DNA of 64,000 nucleotides from Candidatus Thiovulum stygium (GCA_021582295.1 CP091137.1:62001-126000); one strand, 5' to 3'. Positions 51,450 to 61,642 are shown, counted from the first letter of the stretch. Numbers and translations are program-made. The notes: generated by a model not told the origin, from the letters alone.

Positions 51450-52133
51450 ATGGTCTCTACAAATCAAATAGATTGGGAGAAAGTTGCGGGATTGATTCCC
51501 GCAATTATTCAAGATTATAAATCTGGCGAAGTTCTAATGATGGCTTATATGAATCGTGAAGCTCTTCGACTCTCATTGAATACAAAATTAGCACACTATT
51601 ATTCTCGGACTAAAGATCGAATTTGGATGAAAGGTGAAACTAGCGGTCATACTCAAAAAATTATCGAAATGCTTTTGGATTGCGACGGCGATACAATTTT
51701 ATTAAAAGTTGAACAAACTGGAGTTGCTTGTCATACAGGTCGAGAAAGTTGTTTTTTCACATCTCTTGAAAGTGGCGATGAGGTCATTCCAATTAAAAGC
51801 GATTTAACTCATAAATATTCAGTTATTGATCAACTTTATCATACGATTCTTGAAAAAGGTCGCGAAAAAGATATTTCAAAATCTTATACCGCAAAATTAT
51901 TAGCTGGTGGAAGTAATAAAATTCTTAAAAAAGTTATTGAAGAAGCTGGAGAATTTTCATTAGCAGTCAAAGACAATTCTAAAAATGAGATAATTTATGA
52001 ATGTGCAGATCTAGTTTATCATTCATTAGTTGCTTTAGCTCACAGTAAAATTGATCCAGATTTAATTCGAAGAGAATTAGTAAGAAGATTTGATATTGGT
52101 GGTTTAGTCGAAAAGGCATCTCGAAATGAGTGA
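51450..52133 (+). CDS. hisI: Bifunctional phosphoribosyl-AMP cyclohydrolase / PR-ATP pyrophosphatase
   Basis: Steps 2 and 3 of histidine synthesis. Residues 1-115 are HisI (YMNREALRLSL; WMKGETSGH; LDCDGDTILLKVEQTGVACH; the Cys residues bind zinc). Residues 125-227 are HisE (LYHTILEKGREK; KKVIEEAGEFSLAV; ECADLVYHSLVAL). 227 aa is the usual fused HisIE size. It overlaps the next gene by 8 bp. The octamer at 51777-51784 is in the linker between the two domains. Confidence 0.95.
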   Translation: MVSTNQIDWEKVAGLIPAIIQDYKSGEVLMMAYMNREALRLSLNTKLAHYYSRTKDRIWMKGETSGHTQKIIEMLLDCDGDTILLKVEQTGVACHTGRESCFFTSLESGDEVIPIKSDLTHKYSVIDQLYHTILEKGREKDISKSYTAKLLAGGSNKILKKVIEEAGEFSLAVKDNSKNEIIYECADLVYHSLVALAHSKIDPDLIRRELVRRFDIGGLVEKASRNE

Positions 52134-52695
52134 TGAAAAAATAGAAGCAATAAAAGAGAGTCTAAAAGCTTTTTATTCTACTCTTCATCCATATGATTTT
52201 TATTCGTTTTATTGGCTTGGTGGTATTGCTTTTGTTAGTCTTATATTAATAATATTATTACGAAATAATCATACGATTACAGGTTTATTAACGATAATTT
52301 TTCTTTCAACTTTTACGATTGCACCAATAGTAAATTATTATTTTATACATCAGTATTTATATGGCACAACTTATAAATTAGATTATCTTAAACAGATGAA
52401 ATTTGCAGATGTATTATTTATCAAAGGAACTTTGACATCAATTGGTAAAGAAGAGATAACTCGATGTTATTTACATACTTTTGTAATGCCCCCAAAAGAG
52501 GGATTTTTAAAAACTTTACAACCACTTTGGGCTTTAAAACCTATTCAACGAGAAAAATTCGAAATTGAACAAAGAATTAAAAATAAAGAATCTACTGAAT
52601 TTCAACTTAAATTTACCAATTTTAAATATAGTAAAGATATAAATGATAGCGATATATATATATATCGTGAATGTTTTAATGAAGCTATTGAATAG
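52126..52695 (+). CDS. Membrane protein, possibly DUF2393 family
   Basis: 189 residues with two membrane helices at about 27-45 and 50-72, then a soluble part with a conserved-looking core (FADVLFIKGTLTSIGKEEITRCYLHTFVM). Campylobacterota carry such proteins of unknown function; the DUF2393 assignment is from memory and uncertain. Overlaps the hisIE end by 8 bp, so probably cotranscribed. Confidence 0.6.
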   Translation: MSDEKIEAIKESLKAFYSTLHPYDFYSFYWLGGIAFVSLILIILLRNNHTITGLLTIIFLSTFTIAPIVNYYFIHQYLYGTTYKLDYLKQMKFADVLFIKGTLTSIGKEEITRCYLHTFVMPPKEGFLKTLQPLWALKPIQREKFEIEQRIKNKESTEFQLKFTNFKYSKDINDSDIYIYRECFNEAIE

Positions 52696-52739
52696 CCATT
52701 TTAAAATTTAGTTTCAAATATTTCAATATAACTTTTGTG

Positions 52740-52756
52740 TCGGTTCAAAGAACCGA
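52740..52756. terminator. Bidirectional hairpin between convergent genes
   Basis: TCGGTTC (52740-52746) and GAACCGA (52750-52756) form a perfect 7-bp stem with a 3-nt loop, midway between the convergent gene ends at 52695 and 52797. Confidence 0.6.
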
Positions 52757-52796
52757 ACTTAGGCATTATAAAATCAGCTTCATTAAATAAAACTAG

Positions 52797-54496
52797 TTAT
52801 TTTAATTTATCTAAAAATATATCTTTAATAGAACTATTTAAATCTTCAAACTTGATTATTTTGCCATTTGACATTTTTGCACTCATTTTTGAAAAATCAA
52901 TCTCAATTGAACTTAAATCATGAAAAAATATCGATGCTTCAGGTGTATTATGAAGAGTAGGCATAAAATTAGAAACTACTCTATATCTATTATTATCTAT
53001 ATTTTTTAGTAAAGAAATACCATTTAATTTATAAATTTGTTTGATATTTAAAATATCTAAAATTGTAGGGACAATATCAGCTTGAGAAACAGGTTTATCT
53101 AAATTAAGTTTTAGTTTTTCGCGATAATATTCTGGTGCAGATATAAATAAAAGATTTCGAACAACATCAAGCGAAAAATTATCATTAAACATTCCATTTG
53201 AACCGCCAAGATTTTGACCATGATCAGTTGAATAAAATATCCAAGAATCACTAAATTTAGTTCGCATATTATTAATTAATTTAGAGAGAACCTCATCACT
53301 ATATCTCATCGAATTATCATAGGCTTCAGGAGAATTTTCGCTATTTTCTTGCCAAATTTTGAAATTTTGAGGCGAATGTTTTGAATATGGATAATGATTT
53401 CCGTCCATCTGAAAAAGTATAAAAAAAGGTTTAGTTTCATTTTCGATAATTGGCAAAATTTCGCGATTCAACATCTCCAAATCGTCAGCACCTTTATGAA
53501 CTCTAGCATTCGGATTCACATCAGTTCCATTCACAAATTTATCGGTGTCATCGTCAAGCAAAAATTCCCGCAAACCACCCCATGACAAATCTTGCGAAGT
53601 TATTAAAAAAGTTTTGTAACCGACACTTTTTGCATAATTTAAAATATTTGGATATTTATATATTTCACCTTTTGGATCGATTCCACTTAGACCGACACTC
53701 ATATATGGAACTGAAAGTCTTGTTTTTGTGCCAATCGAAAGTGCATTATTAAATATTAAAATATTTGAATTTTTTGCTAATTTATCTAAATTTGGTGTAG
53801 TTTCTCTAAAATAATTTGCAAAACTTGTATGACTAAAAGTTGCAGATTCACCAATAATATATATTATATTTGGAAGTTTTTGCGAACTATTTATATCTTG
53901 TCTTGATATTTTTGCTTTTTCAAAGAGTATATTTTTATTAAACCCATTTTTTAAAGTTTCAAAAATTGTACTGTAAAAAGCAAAAATAGAATTTTGACTA
54001 CTAGAAAGCGAATACCAACTTAAAACAGAAAAACTATAAATTAATATTAAAAATATAATATTAAATATCAAAATATTTTTATTAAGTTCTATTTTTTCGA
54101 TAAAAATTTTAGATATAAAATATACTAATATTAAAATCGAAACAGTTAAATAGATATTTATATTTTCAAGAGTTAAATCGAGAACCATTTTACTATCTTC
54201 AAAAAAGTTTTTAATCCAAATGAATTAATCATTTTATTATAAATATTAAAATAGTTACTCTCAATAATTAGAGGCAAACTTATAATTAAGAGTTGCCAAT
54301 ATATTTTTAAGCTAGATATAATATAAATTATAGACGCAATAGCCAAATTCGAGATTAAAAAATTTACAAAAACTCTTTCGCCAAAATTGACACCAAAAAT
54401 AAAATCAAAATTTTTAACTAAAAAAATATCTATTAAATTTAAAAAAAATAGTGAAAATATAATATATTTTATATTAAAATTCAATATTTTATTCAT
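52797..54496 (-). CDS. Sulfatase-fold phosphoethanolamine transferase-like protein, interrupted
   Basis: The N-terminal frame (54173-54496) has three or more membrane helices and ends in a shifted tail. The second frame (from about 54200 down to 52797) continues FEDSKMVLDLTLENI, another helix, and the periplasmic domain: PNIIYIIGESATFSHTSF (nucleophile Thr/Ser region), TRLSVPYMS, NHYPYSKH and YSTDHGQ. One extra T in the T6 run (plus A6 54201-54206) gives 566 aa, normal for EptA-type enzymes. It probably modifies lipid A or other envelope glycans. The zero frame at the break is T_TTT_TTG. Confidence 0.85.
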
Positions 54497-55847
54497 TCAT
54501 CAAATCTTCTGAAAGTTCTAATTCGCTATCATCAGAAAAGAGTCTAATTTTAATTTTTTTGCCATCACTTGTTTTACCATCTTTAACTAATTCGCGAAAA
54601 ATATTAATCTGTTTATTTTCATGTTCGAGTTCATTATTATTTTTACTATTATTTGAAATTCCAGCTTCACAAGATAATTTTGTATCACTAAATTTTAAGA
54701 AATTATAATTTCTAGATTTCCAACGAGTAATTAGATTATCAATATTTTTTATAAGTTTATTTTTAGTATCTTTAAATTCGAGATTTACAGTATATTTTAT
54801 AGGCGAAGCATTAGTTAAAGTTTCAGGATCAATAGCATTACCATCTTTATATAAACCAAAATGTAGATGAGGTCCAGTTGATAAACCGCTGTTACCTAAA
54901 AAAGCGATATGTTCTCCTCTTTTAACTCTATTGCCAGTTCTAATTTTATTAAATTTTAATAAATGGGCATATAAAGTTAAATAACCATCACGATGTTTAA
55001 TTTTAACAACATTGCCGTAACCACTTGAGACACCAGCATAAACAATAAGACCATCACCAGCTGATAAAATTGGAGTTCCAACTTGTCCAGCAAAATCAGT
55101 TCCTAGATGAGCTCGATATTTATGCAAAATTGGATGCCATCGTTTTTTAGTAAAATGTGAAGTTATTCGATAACTGCCTAACCTCATCGGTAAAGTTAAT
55201 TTATAACTCTCTTTTGGTTTTAACATTTCGCTATCGCCACCATAAAGTTCAGATTTATAATTAATAATATATTTCTTTTTTTTGCCAGTTTGAATCGTTG
55301 CAACTTGAACTTCTATTTTTCCAAAAGGTCTGCCCAGTCGCATTTTATAGCGATAAATCATCGATAAAATCGTATTTTCATAAATATCTTTTTCAAAATC
55401 TATACTATTTTCAAAGGCTCTTGCAAAAGCTCTTGCAACAGGAGGCGAACCAGTTGCTTTTTCGATATCGCTATATACTGACTCACTAGTTAGTTTAATT
55501 ACAAAATTACTTTCTAATTCTTGAACATCAATAGGAATATTTTGAAAAATATATTCATCACCATTTTTACGAATATGTGCTTGTAATTCTTCTGAAATTG
55601 GAATTAAAGCTTGTAAAACAGTGCCATTATCGTCTCGTAAAATATAATAAGTATCTCCTGCCTGAATATCTTCTATTGCTTTTTTGTCATCATCATCAGC
55701 ATTTTTGTAAATCGAATGTGGCAAACCCTCTCGTTCAAGAAAATGTGTAAAAGTTAATCCATCTTCCCATCGTAGAACTTCTGGAGTTGCTGAAATGAGA
55801 AGAGAAGAAACAAATATTAAATTTGAGAATATCTTTTTCAAGTTCAA
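54489..55847 (-). CDS. M23 peptidoglycan endopeptidase (Csd3/Pgp3-like)
   Basis: 452 residues with a signal peptide (LIFVSSLLISATPE). An N-terminal inhibitory/LysM-like region is followed by the LytM (M23) core: HLGTDF (His and Asp zinc ligands), GYGNVVKIKH, YAHL and HLHFGLY (HxH). The layout matches the D,D-endopeptidase/carboxypeptidase Csd3 of Helicobacter and Pgp3 of Campylobacter, which control cell shape. The C-terminus is extended by an acidic and Asn-rich tail. Octamers at 54866 and 55181. The start of the transferase gene overlaps its end by 8 bp. Confidence 0.85.
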   Translation of the reverse strand: MNLKKIFSNLIFVSSLLISATPEVLRWEDGLTFTHFLEREGLPHSIYKNADDDDKKAIEDIQAGDTYYILRDDNGTVLQALIPISEELQAHIRKNGDEYIFQNIPIDVQELESNFVIKLTSESVYSDIEKATGSPPVARAFARAFENSIDFEKDIYENTILSMIYRYKMRLGRPFGKIEVQVATIQTGKKKKYIINYKSELYGGDSEMLKPKESYKLTLPMRLGSYRITSHFTKKRWHPILHKYRAHLGTDFAGQVGTPILSAGDGLIVYAGVSSGYGNVVKIKHRDGYLTLYAHLLKFNKIRTGNRVKRGEHIAFLGNSGLSTGPHLHFGLYKDGNAIDPETLTNASPIKYTVNLEFKDTKNKLIKNIDNLITRWKSRNYNFLKFSDTKLSCEAGISNNSKNNNELEHENKQINIFRELVKDGKTSDGKKIKIRLFSDDSELELSEDLMNE

Positions 55848-55863
55848 AACAAATTATAAAATT

Positions 55864-57564
55864 TTATTTATTATTTAAAATATGAGAATAGTTTTCTCGA
55901 AATGCCCTGTTAAGTGCAGAAAAAATAGCTTTAATCGATGCTCCAGTTGTATCAGTATCTATACCGACACCATATATTCTTAAAAAATTATCTAATTGTA
56001 TTTGAATATATGCAACTGCTTGAGCTTCAGAACCGCCACCACCTATCGAATGTTCATGAAACGAAACTATCTCAAAATTATGTGGATAAACATTCGAAAT
56101 AGCTTTTTTACAAGCATTTAAAATTCCGTTACCATTTTCTGTAACACTATAATTTTTATCAAGATAACTAAATTCAAGTTTGCATCGAACACCTTTTTCA
56201 ACTTGCTTTCGTTTAAAATTAATAAATTTAATATGTCTAAAAGCTATATTTATATAATTTTGTTCGAATAATTCTAAAATCTCATTCGCTGAAAGTTCTC
56301 GCTCTTCGTGATCACTTTTTGCTTGAACTAATTTACCAATTTCTGGATGCATTGTTTTAGGCAATTCATAACCAAAACGACTTTCAAGAATATAAGCTAC
56401 ACCCCCTTTTCCTGATTGAGAATTAATTCTGATTATATCTTCGTAACTTCGACCAACATCGTTTGGATCAATTGGTAAATATGGAACTTCCCAGAAAGGA
56501 TCATTTTTAGATTGTTGATAAGCTAGACCTTTATTTATAGCATCTTGATGAGAACCAGAAAAAGCGGTATAAACTAATTTGCCAACATATGGATGTCGAA
56601 CATGAGTTTCGATTTCTGTAACACTTTCGATAATTTCAACAACTTCATTAACATCTGAAAAATCTAATCCAGAATCAATACCTTGAGTTGTTAAATTTAA
56701 AGCAATCGTTAAAATATCAACATTGCCAGTTCGTTCGCCATTACCCAAAAGTGTTCCTTCAACTCGATCAGCTCCAGCTAAAAGTGCCAATTCTGAAGCA
56801 GCAACTGCTGTGCCACGATCATTATGAGCATGAATCGAAAGTCTAATATATTCTCGATTTAATAAATTATTACTCATCCATTCAATTTGATCAGCATAAA
56901 TATTTGGAGTTGCCATTTCAACAGTTGCAGGTAAATTTATAGTCATTTTTCTAGTTTCAGAAACACCCCATCGTGAAATTACGGCATTGCAAATATCTCG
57001 AGCAAATTCAAGTTCAGTTCCAGTAAAACTTTCAGGAGTATATTCAAATAATATTTCTGTCTTATTTTTTACTGTTTCAGCATAACTTTTAATTAAATCA
57101 ACACCTTGAAGAGCAAGATCAATAATTTCGCTTTTTTCTTTTTGAAAAACGATTTTTCGTTGAGCAACAGAAGTTGAATTATATAAATGGACTACAGCTT
57201 TTTTTACACCTTTAAGAGCTTCAAAAGTTTTCTGAATAAGATGTTCTCGAGCTTGAACAAGAACTTGAACAGTAACATCATCAGGAATCAAATTATCTTC
57301 TATTAATTTCCTAAGAAATAAAAATTCAGTTTTAGAAGCTGATGGGAATCCAACTTCAATTTCTTTAAAACCAATATTTAATAAAAGCTTATATAATTTT
57401 AGCTTTTTATCTAAGTCCATTGGAGTAACAAGAGCTTGATTTCCATCTCTCAAATCAACACTGCACCAAATTGGAGCTTTTGTAATCTGATTATTTATCC
57501 ATTTTCGATCAGGTAAATCGACTTTTGGATATGTAATATATTTTCCTTTTGGAATAACTTTCAT
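55864..57564 (-). CDS. leuA: 2-isopropylmalate synthase (long, type 2)
   Basis: First step of leucine synthesis from acetyl-CoA and 2-oxoisovalerate. 566 residues. APIWCSVDLRDGNQAL opens the catalytic TIM barrel with the metal-binding Asp. HAHNDRGTAVA carries two His ligands, GTLLGNGERTGN follows, and there is a C-terminal regulatory LeuA dimerisation domain with HEHSIGGGGSEAQ. The length and the N-terminal extension place it with the yeast/actinobacterial type rather than the E. coli type. Other leu genes are not nearby. Confidence 0.93.
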   Translation of the reverse strand: MKVIPKGKYITYPKVDLPDRKWINNQITKAPIWCSVDLRDGNQALVTPMDLDKKLKLYKLLLNIGFKEIEVGFPSASKTEFLFLRKLIEDNLIPDDVTVQVLVQAREHLIQKTFEALKGVKKAVVHLYNSTSVAQRKIVFQKEKSEIIDLALQGVDLIKSYAETVKNKTEILFEYTPESFTGTELEFARDICNAVISRWGVSETRKMTINLPATVEMATPNIYADQIEWMSNNLLNREYIRLSIHAHNDRGTAVAASELALLAGADRVEGTLLGNGERTGNVDILTIALNLTTQGIDSGLDFSDVNEVVEIIESVTEIETHVRHPYVGKLVYTAFSGSHQDAINKGLAYQQSKNDPFWEVPYLPIDPNDVGRSYEDIIRINSQSGKGGVAYILESRFGYELPKTMHPEIGKLVQAKSDHEERELSANEILELFEQNYINIAFRHIKFINFKRKQVEKGVRCKLEFSYLDKNYSVTENGNGILNACKKAISNVYPHNFEIVSFHEHSIGGGGSEAQAVAYIQIQLDNFLRIYGVGIDTDTTGASIKAIFSALNRAFRENYSHILNNK

Positions 57565-57592
57565 TATATATCTTTCTCTATTTATATATTTT

Positions 57593-58621
57593 TTAAAAAA
57601 TTATCGATTCAACCACATTTAAACCGAAACCATGAATTCCGACAAATTCTAAATCTTTGCTCTCTTTTCGAGATAAAAGTCTAATTTCATTGACTCCAAG
57701 AATTTTTAAAATTTGAGCTCCAATTCCGAATTCTTTTACATTATCACCATGTTTATTAGAAGAGTTCAAGAATATAAAAATTCCGCCATTATTTTTTAAA
57801 TAATTAATAGCTCGTTCGAAAGTTGTAAATTTTTCATTATCAGTTAAAAGTTCAACATCAGGAAGAACATGATGAAATCTGACATTAGTTGTCGAATGTT
57901 GCGAATAAAATCTGATAGCAATATGTTCTCGATTTAAGTGATCAGTGAATTTATATCTATCAACTTTAACATCGAACATATTAATTTGATCAATATTTTG
58001 AACAGAAACAAGTCGTTCATTTTGAAGTCTATATTCAACAACATCAGAAATATAAATAGTCTTTAAATTATGTTTTGTTGAAAAAATAGCCAAATCTTCG
58101 CGACGAGCCATTTCGCCATCATCTTTCATAATTTCGCAGATTACAGCATTTTCTCGAAGTCCAGCGAGACGACAAATATCAACAGAACCTTCGGTATGTC
58201 CAGTTCGGATAAGAGTTCCGCCATTTTTAGCAACCAACGGAAAAATATGACCTGGTCGAACAAGTTCATCAGCTCGAGAGAGAGGATTAGCCAGAATTTT
58301 AACGGTCAAATCTCGTTCTGAAGCTGAAATACCAGTTGAGGCAATTGAGGCATCAACAGATACAGTAAAAGCTGTTTCGTGCGATGAGGTATTAGATTTG
58401 ACCATTGGAGCTAAATCTAATCGTTTTGCATCGTTTTCAGAAAGAGCAACACAGATTAAACCTTTGCCGTGAGTTGCTAAAAAATTAATTTTTTCAGGTG
58501 TGCTGAACATCGAAGAGTAGACTAAATCGCCCTCGTTTTCACGATCTTCATCATCTATCATTACGATTATTTCGCCTTTTCTAAGGGCTTCAATTGCTTC
58601 TAAAACTCTTTTTATTGCCAT
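57593..58621 (-). CDS. ribBA: 3,4-dihydroxy-2-butanone 4-phosphate synthase with degenerate GCHII domain
   Basis: Riboflavin pathway. The N-terminal 200 residues are RibB: MIDDEDRENEGDL (acidic Mg site), RPGHIFPL and RTGHTEGSVD. The C-terminal 140 residues align in position with GTP cyclohydrolase II but contain no Cys at all, so the zinc site is gone and that half is probably inactive. This kind of hybrid is known in Campylobacterota. A separate RibA is expected elsewhere. Octamer at 58383-58390. Confidence 0.92.
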   Translation of the reverse strand: MAIKRVLEAIEALRKGEIIVMIDDEDRENEGDLVYSSMFSTPEKINFLATHGKGLICVALSENDAKRLDLAPMVKSNTSSHETAFTVSVDASIASTGISASERDLTVKILANPLSRADELVRPGHIFPLVAKNGGTLIRTGHTEGSVDICRLAGLRENAVICEIMKDDGEMARREDLAIFSTKHNLKTIYISDVVEYRLQNERLVSVQNIDQINMFDVKVDRYKFTDHLNREHIAIRFYSQHSTTNVRFHHVLPDVELLTDNEKFTTFERAINYLKNNGGIFIFLNSSNKHGDNVKEFGIGAQILKILGVNEIRLLSRKESKDLEFVGIHGFGLNVVESIIF

Positions 58622-58963
58622 TTTTTTCTATAATCCAAAATTTCTGAATATTATAACTTATATATAATAATCTAAAAATAAATTTAGAATTCGATTTTTA
58701 AAATATGAAATTGTTTAAATAAAAAAGTAAATTATAAGTATAATAAATATTTTTAAGACTTTTGTAAGATTTCATAAAATAAATAAAAAACTTGATGAAA
58801 TTCTAAATTGTAAGAATAGGTAAAAACAAGTTTATAAAGTAATTTGTGCATTATTCCATTTATAATTTGAAATCGCTTAAACAAAAATAGTATTTTATAT
58901 TTTTTGCTGACTATAAATAATAAATAGTTATTATAATAAAAAAAATTTATCGGAGTTCAAAAA
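58622..58963. other. Divergent intergenic region
   Basis: 342 bp of very AT-rich DNA between ribBA (minus) and the NifX-like gene (plus). It must hold both promoters; several TATAAT-like stretches occur (for example 58738-58744), but none is decisive. I see no open frame, hairpin of note or octamer. Confidence 0.4.
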
Positions 58964-59353
58964 ATGATTGCTATGGCTGTCAAAACTAACAATATAAATA
59001 GTGCAATTTCTCCTCTTTTTGGAAAAGCAAAATATTTTGCTATTATAAATGAGAATAAAGATATAGAATTTATTTCTAATAATTTAGATTCTGGTATCAA
59101 AGTAGTTGAACTTTTATTGTCAAAAGGTGTTAAAACTTTATTAATCTCTCATATGGGCGAAAAACCATTTTCGATTGCAATTTCAAGAAATGTTAATATA
59201 TATTTCGTTGGTAAAGATAGAATTACTATTGATGAAGCTTTAAACAAGCTCAAAAATGGTGAATTTCCTTTAGCAAAAGAGATTGATTCTGAACTTTTTT
59301 TTAAACATGGAAAACATGATCACAAAGAACATGAAGTTCATAATAATAAATAG
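58964..59353 (+). CDS. NifX/NifB-type dinitrogenase cofactor family protein
   Basis: 129 residues: IAMAVKTNNINSAISPLFGKAKYFAII and later LLSKGVKTLLISHMGEKPFSIA match the small alpha/beta domain of the NifX/NafY/NifB C-terminal family, which binds iron-molybdenum cofactor or Fe-S precursors. The last 16 residues are His-rich (FFKHGKHDHKEHEVH), suggesting metal binding. No nif genes are nearby, so a nitrogen-fixation role is only a possibility. A GGAG site precedes the ATG. Confidence 0.75.
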   Translation: MIAMAVKTNNINSAISPLFGKAKYFAIINENKDIEFISNNLDSGIKVVELLLSKGVKTLLISHMGEKPFSIAISRNVNIYFVGKDRITIDEALNKLKNGEFPLAKEIDSELFFKHGKHDHKEHEVHNNK

Positions 59354-59433
59354 TGAAAAATTAATTAATTGATTTGCAAAAAGCTTGATATAATTGATAT
59401 ACTTTCAATTCAAATTTTAATTATGGATTAAAC

Positions 59434-59625
59434 ATGCCAAAAATGAAAACTCACAAAGGTGCAGCAAAGCGATTTAAAGCTAAGAAGAACCTTATTAAAA
59501 GAGGATCAGCATTTAGAAGTCATATTTTGTCAAAATTTAGTGCTAAACAAAAACAAGCATTAAATTCTCCAAAATATGTTCATAAAGCTGATGAAAAAGC
59601 TGTTAGAGGAATGTTGGTAATTTAA
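59434..59625 (+). CDS. rpmI: Ribosomal protein bL35
   Basis: 63 residues, strongly basic: [19 protein letters not shown] and a middle [12 protein letters not shown]. The usual partner infC is not upstream; the NifX-like gene is. rplT follows after 130 bp. Confidence 0.96.
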   Translation: MPKMKTHKGAAKRFKAKKNLIKRGSAFRSHILSKFSAKQKQALNSPKYVHKADEKAVRGMLVI

Positions 59626-59689
59626 TTTTAATTAAATCCAACTTATAATATCTCCACATAAAATATAAAAAATATATTCGTGGTTAAGT

Positions 59690-59716
59690 CTTGATTTTAA
59701 TTTTATTAAAGTCAAG
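59690..59716 (+). promoter_or_regulatory. Hairpin in the rpmI-rplT spacer
   Basis: CTTGATTTTAA (59690-59700) and TTAAAGTCAAG (59706-59716) pair over 11 bp with one G-T pair, 39 bp before the rplT start. It may be an attenuator, an L20-type autoregulatory element or an RNA-processing site. Confidence 0.4.
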
Positions 59717-59755
59717 CACCTATTAACATTTAAATTTAGTTTTTAAAGGTCAAGA

Positions 59756-60115
59756 ATGAGAGTAAAAACAGGAACAGTCAGAAGAGCAAGACATAAAAAG
59801 GTTCTTAAACAGGCAAAAGGTTTTTATAGTGGAAGAAGAAAACATTTTAGAAAAGCAAAAGAGCAACTTGAAAGAAGTTTAGTCTATTCATATCGAGATA
59901 GAAAAGATAGAAAAGGCGAATTTAGAAAACTTTGGATTATCAGAATAAATGCTGCTTGTAGATTACAAGATATAAGTTATTCTGTATTTATGCATGGTTT
60001 AAAAACTTTAGGTGTAGAACTAGATAGAAAAATTTTAGCTGATTTAGCTATGAATGATAGTGCTAGTTTTAACTCTTTAGTTGAACAAGTTAAGGCTCTT
60101 CCAAGCCAAATTTAG
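59756..60115 (+). CDS. rplT: Ribosomal protein bL20
   Basis: 119 residues beginning [20 protein letters not shown], followed by [16 protein letters not shown] and the globular half [11 protein letters not shown]...YSVFMHGL. It is an early-assembly large-subunit protein that often represses its own operon. AAAGG precedes the ATG. Confidence 0.97.
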   Translation: MRVKTGTVRRARHKKVLKQAKGFYSGRRKHFRKAKEQLERSLVYSYRDRKDRKGEFRKLWIIRINAACRLQDISYSVFMHGLKTLGVELDRKILADLAMNDSASFNSLVEQVKALPSQI

Positions 60116-60183
60116 TAAAAACTACTATTTTTATAAATAATATAAAATATAGTTTTATTTCTATAAAAGATAGGAGAAATTAA

Positions 60184-60525
60184 ATGACACTAAATCTTAG
60201 TAATGAAGCGATTCTAATTCAACTTGGTATGACAAATATCAATAATGCTCTTTTAAATCAGGTTTCTGCTGTTAAAGAAGCTACTCATAAATTTGAAGCT
60301 ATCGAAAAACATATTTTCGACTTAAACAAAAGTTTAGAAAAAATTAATGGTTATATTGCTTTTTCAAGTACAAATAATTATTTAAAAATTAAACATCATG
60401 AGAGTGCTAATAGAATTCAAAATGCTGAATTTGTTGAACTTGTTGAAAAATGGGCAGAACGATATAAAATTTCTCTTGAAAAAGTTAATGTAAGTACATA
60501 TTATATTTTAGGGTTACACCACTAA
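60184..60525 (+). CDS. Uncharacterised helical protein
   Basis: 113 residues with a good Shine-Dalgarno (TAGGAGA). Predicted mostly helical (QVSAVKEATHKFEAIEKHIFDLNKSLEKI) with a small folded C-terminal half. No signal peptide or membrane helix. No family recognised. Its place between ribosomal-protein genes, with a terminator after it, suggests an independent gene. Confidence 0.6.
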   Translation: MTLNLSNEAILIQLGMTNINNALLNQVSAVKEATHKFEAIEKHIFDLNKSLEKINGYIAFSSTNNYLKIKHHESANRIQNAEFVELVEKWAERYKISLEKVNVSTYYILGLHH

Positions 60526-60532
60526 TTATAAT

Positions 60533-60565
60533 TCTCTAATTAAATAATTATAATTTTATTAGAGA
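60533..60565 (+). terminator. Hairpin between the helical-protein gene and rpmE
   Basis: TCTCTAAT (60533-60540) and ATTAGAGA (60558-60565) form a perfect 8-bp stem with an AT-rich loop. Confidence 0.5.
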
Positions 60566-60609
60566 GCTTTAAATCATTAATATATATATAAATTTAAAAA
60601 AGGATACAA

Positions 60610-60813
60610 ATGAAAAAAGGTATTCATCCTGAATATGCAGTTGCTCGTGTTACATGTGCTTGTGGCAATAGTTTTGAAACAAGAAGCACAAAAGCAGAGA
60701 TAATTCTTGATATCTGTGGTGCTTGTCATCCATTCTACACAGGTTCTGAAAAAGTTGTAGATACTACTGGAAGAATTGAGAAATTTAACAAAAAATTTGG
60801 CAAACAAAAGTAA
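60610..60813 (+). CDS. rpmE: Ribosomal protein bL31, zinc-binding form
   Basis: 67 residues, [22 protein letters not shown], then [20 protein letters not shown]. The four Cys (CAC and CGAC) keep the zinc-ribbon form. rsmI starts 5 bp after the stop. Confidence 0.96.
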   Translation: MKKGIHPEYAVARVTCACGNSFETRSTKAEIILDICGACHPFYTGSEKVVDTTGRIEKFNKKFGKQK

Positions 60814-60817
60814 ATAA

Positions 60818-61642
60818 TTGTTAAAATTTGTTCCAACACCAATTGGAAATCTTGGAGATATCTCTCTCCGCTCACTTGAAGCGATCAACGAGAGTGATAT
60901 CATAATTTGCGAGGATACTCGTGAGTCTATTGTTTTAATAGAACAATTAGCAAATAAGTATCCCTCGTTTTTCTCTTCTCAAAATAAAAATCGTCAATTT
61001 ATATCTTTATATCATCATAATAGTATTGAAACTTTGTCAAAATTAGATATATCTATTTTTGAAAAAAATATTATTTATATGAGCGATGCTGGAATGCCTG
61101 GAATTAGTGATCCAGGTATAGATCTTGTTAATTTCGCAAAAATAAATAATATTAAATTTGAAGTTTTACCAGGTGCAACAGCTTTAACGGTTGCTTCACT
61201 TTCAAGTGGTTTTGCTGATAAAAAAATATTATTTTGGGGATTTCTACCTCATAAAGGCAAAGATCGAGAACTTGAATTATCTCAAATCATAAATAGCAGT
61301 TTTACAACTATTATTTACGAATCACCTCATCGAATCGAAAAACTTGCAAATGAATTATCATTAATTGCCAAAAAAAGAGAAATCTTTTTCACAAAAGAAT
61401 TGACTAAAAAATTTGAAGGTAAATGGTGGTCTTTTGGTGAAAACTCAAAAGATCTTTTAACGAGTTTGGATTTAAGAGGCGAATGGGTTGTTGTAATTAA
61501 AGGGGAAGATCGTAAAAATGGAATTATTTCAGAAGAAGATATTTTAAACTTATCGATATCTACAAAAGAAAAGTCTAAACTGATTGCAAAAATTAGAGGC
61601 GAAAACCAAAAAGAGATATATTCTCAACTAATATCTAATTAA
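60818..61642 (+). CDS. rsmI: 16S rRNA (cytidine-1402-2'-O)-methyltransferase
   Basis: TTG start close behind rpmE. FVPTPIGNLGDISLRSLEAI and the glycine-rich MSDAGMPGISDPG are family signatures of this tetrapyrrole-methylase-fold enzyme, with ESPHRIEKLANEL later. 274 aa is normal. Octamer at 61324-61331 in the ESPHRIEK codons. It ends at a strong hairpin facing the convergent aminotransferase gene. Confidence 0.95.
   Translation: MLKFVPTPIGNLGDISLRSLEAINESDIIICEDTRESIVLIEQLANKYPSFFSSQNKNRQFISLYHHNSIETLSKLDISIFEKNIIYMSDAGMPGISDPGIDLVNFAKINNIKFEVLPGATALTVASLSSGFADKKILFWGFLPHKGKDRELELSQIINSSFTTIIYESPHRIEKLANELSLIAKKREIFFTKELTKKFEGKWWSFGENSKDLLTSLDLRGEWVVVIKGEDRKNGIISEEDILNLSISTKEKSKLIAKIRGENQKEIYSQLISN

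Noticed and set aside
54173-54496. A separate small membrane-protein gene
   Set aside because: Its frame joins the sulfatase frame smoothly once one base is added at the A6 run, and the sulfatase otherwise lacks its N-terminal membrane helices.
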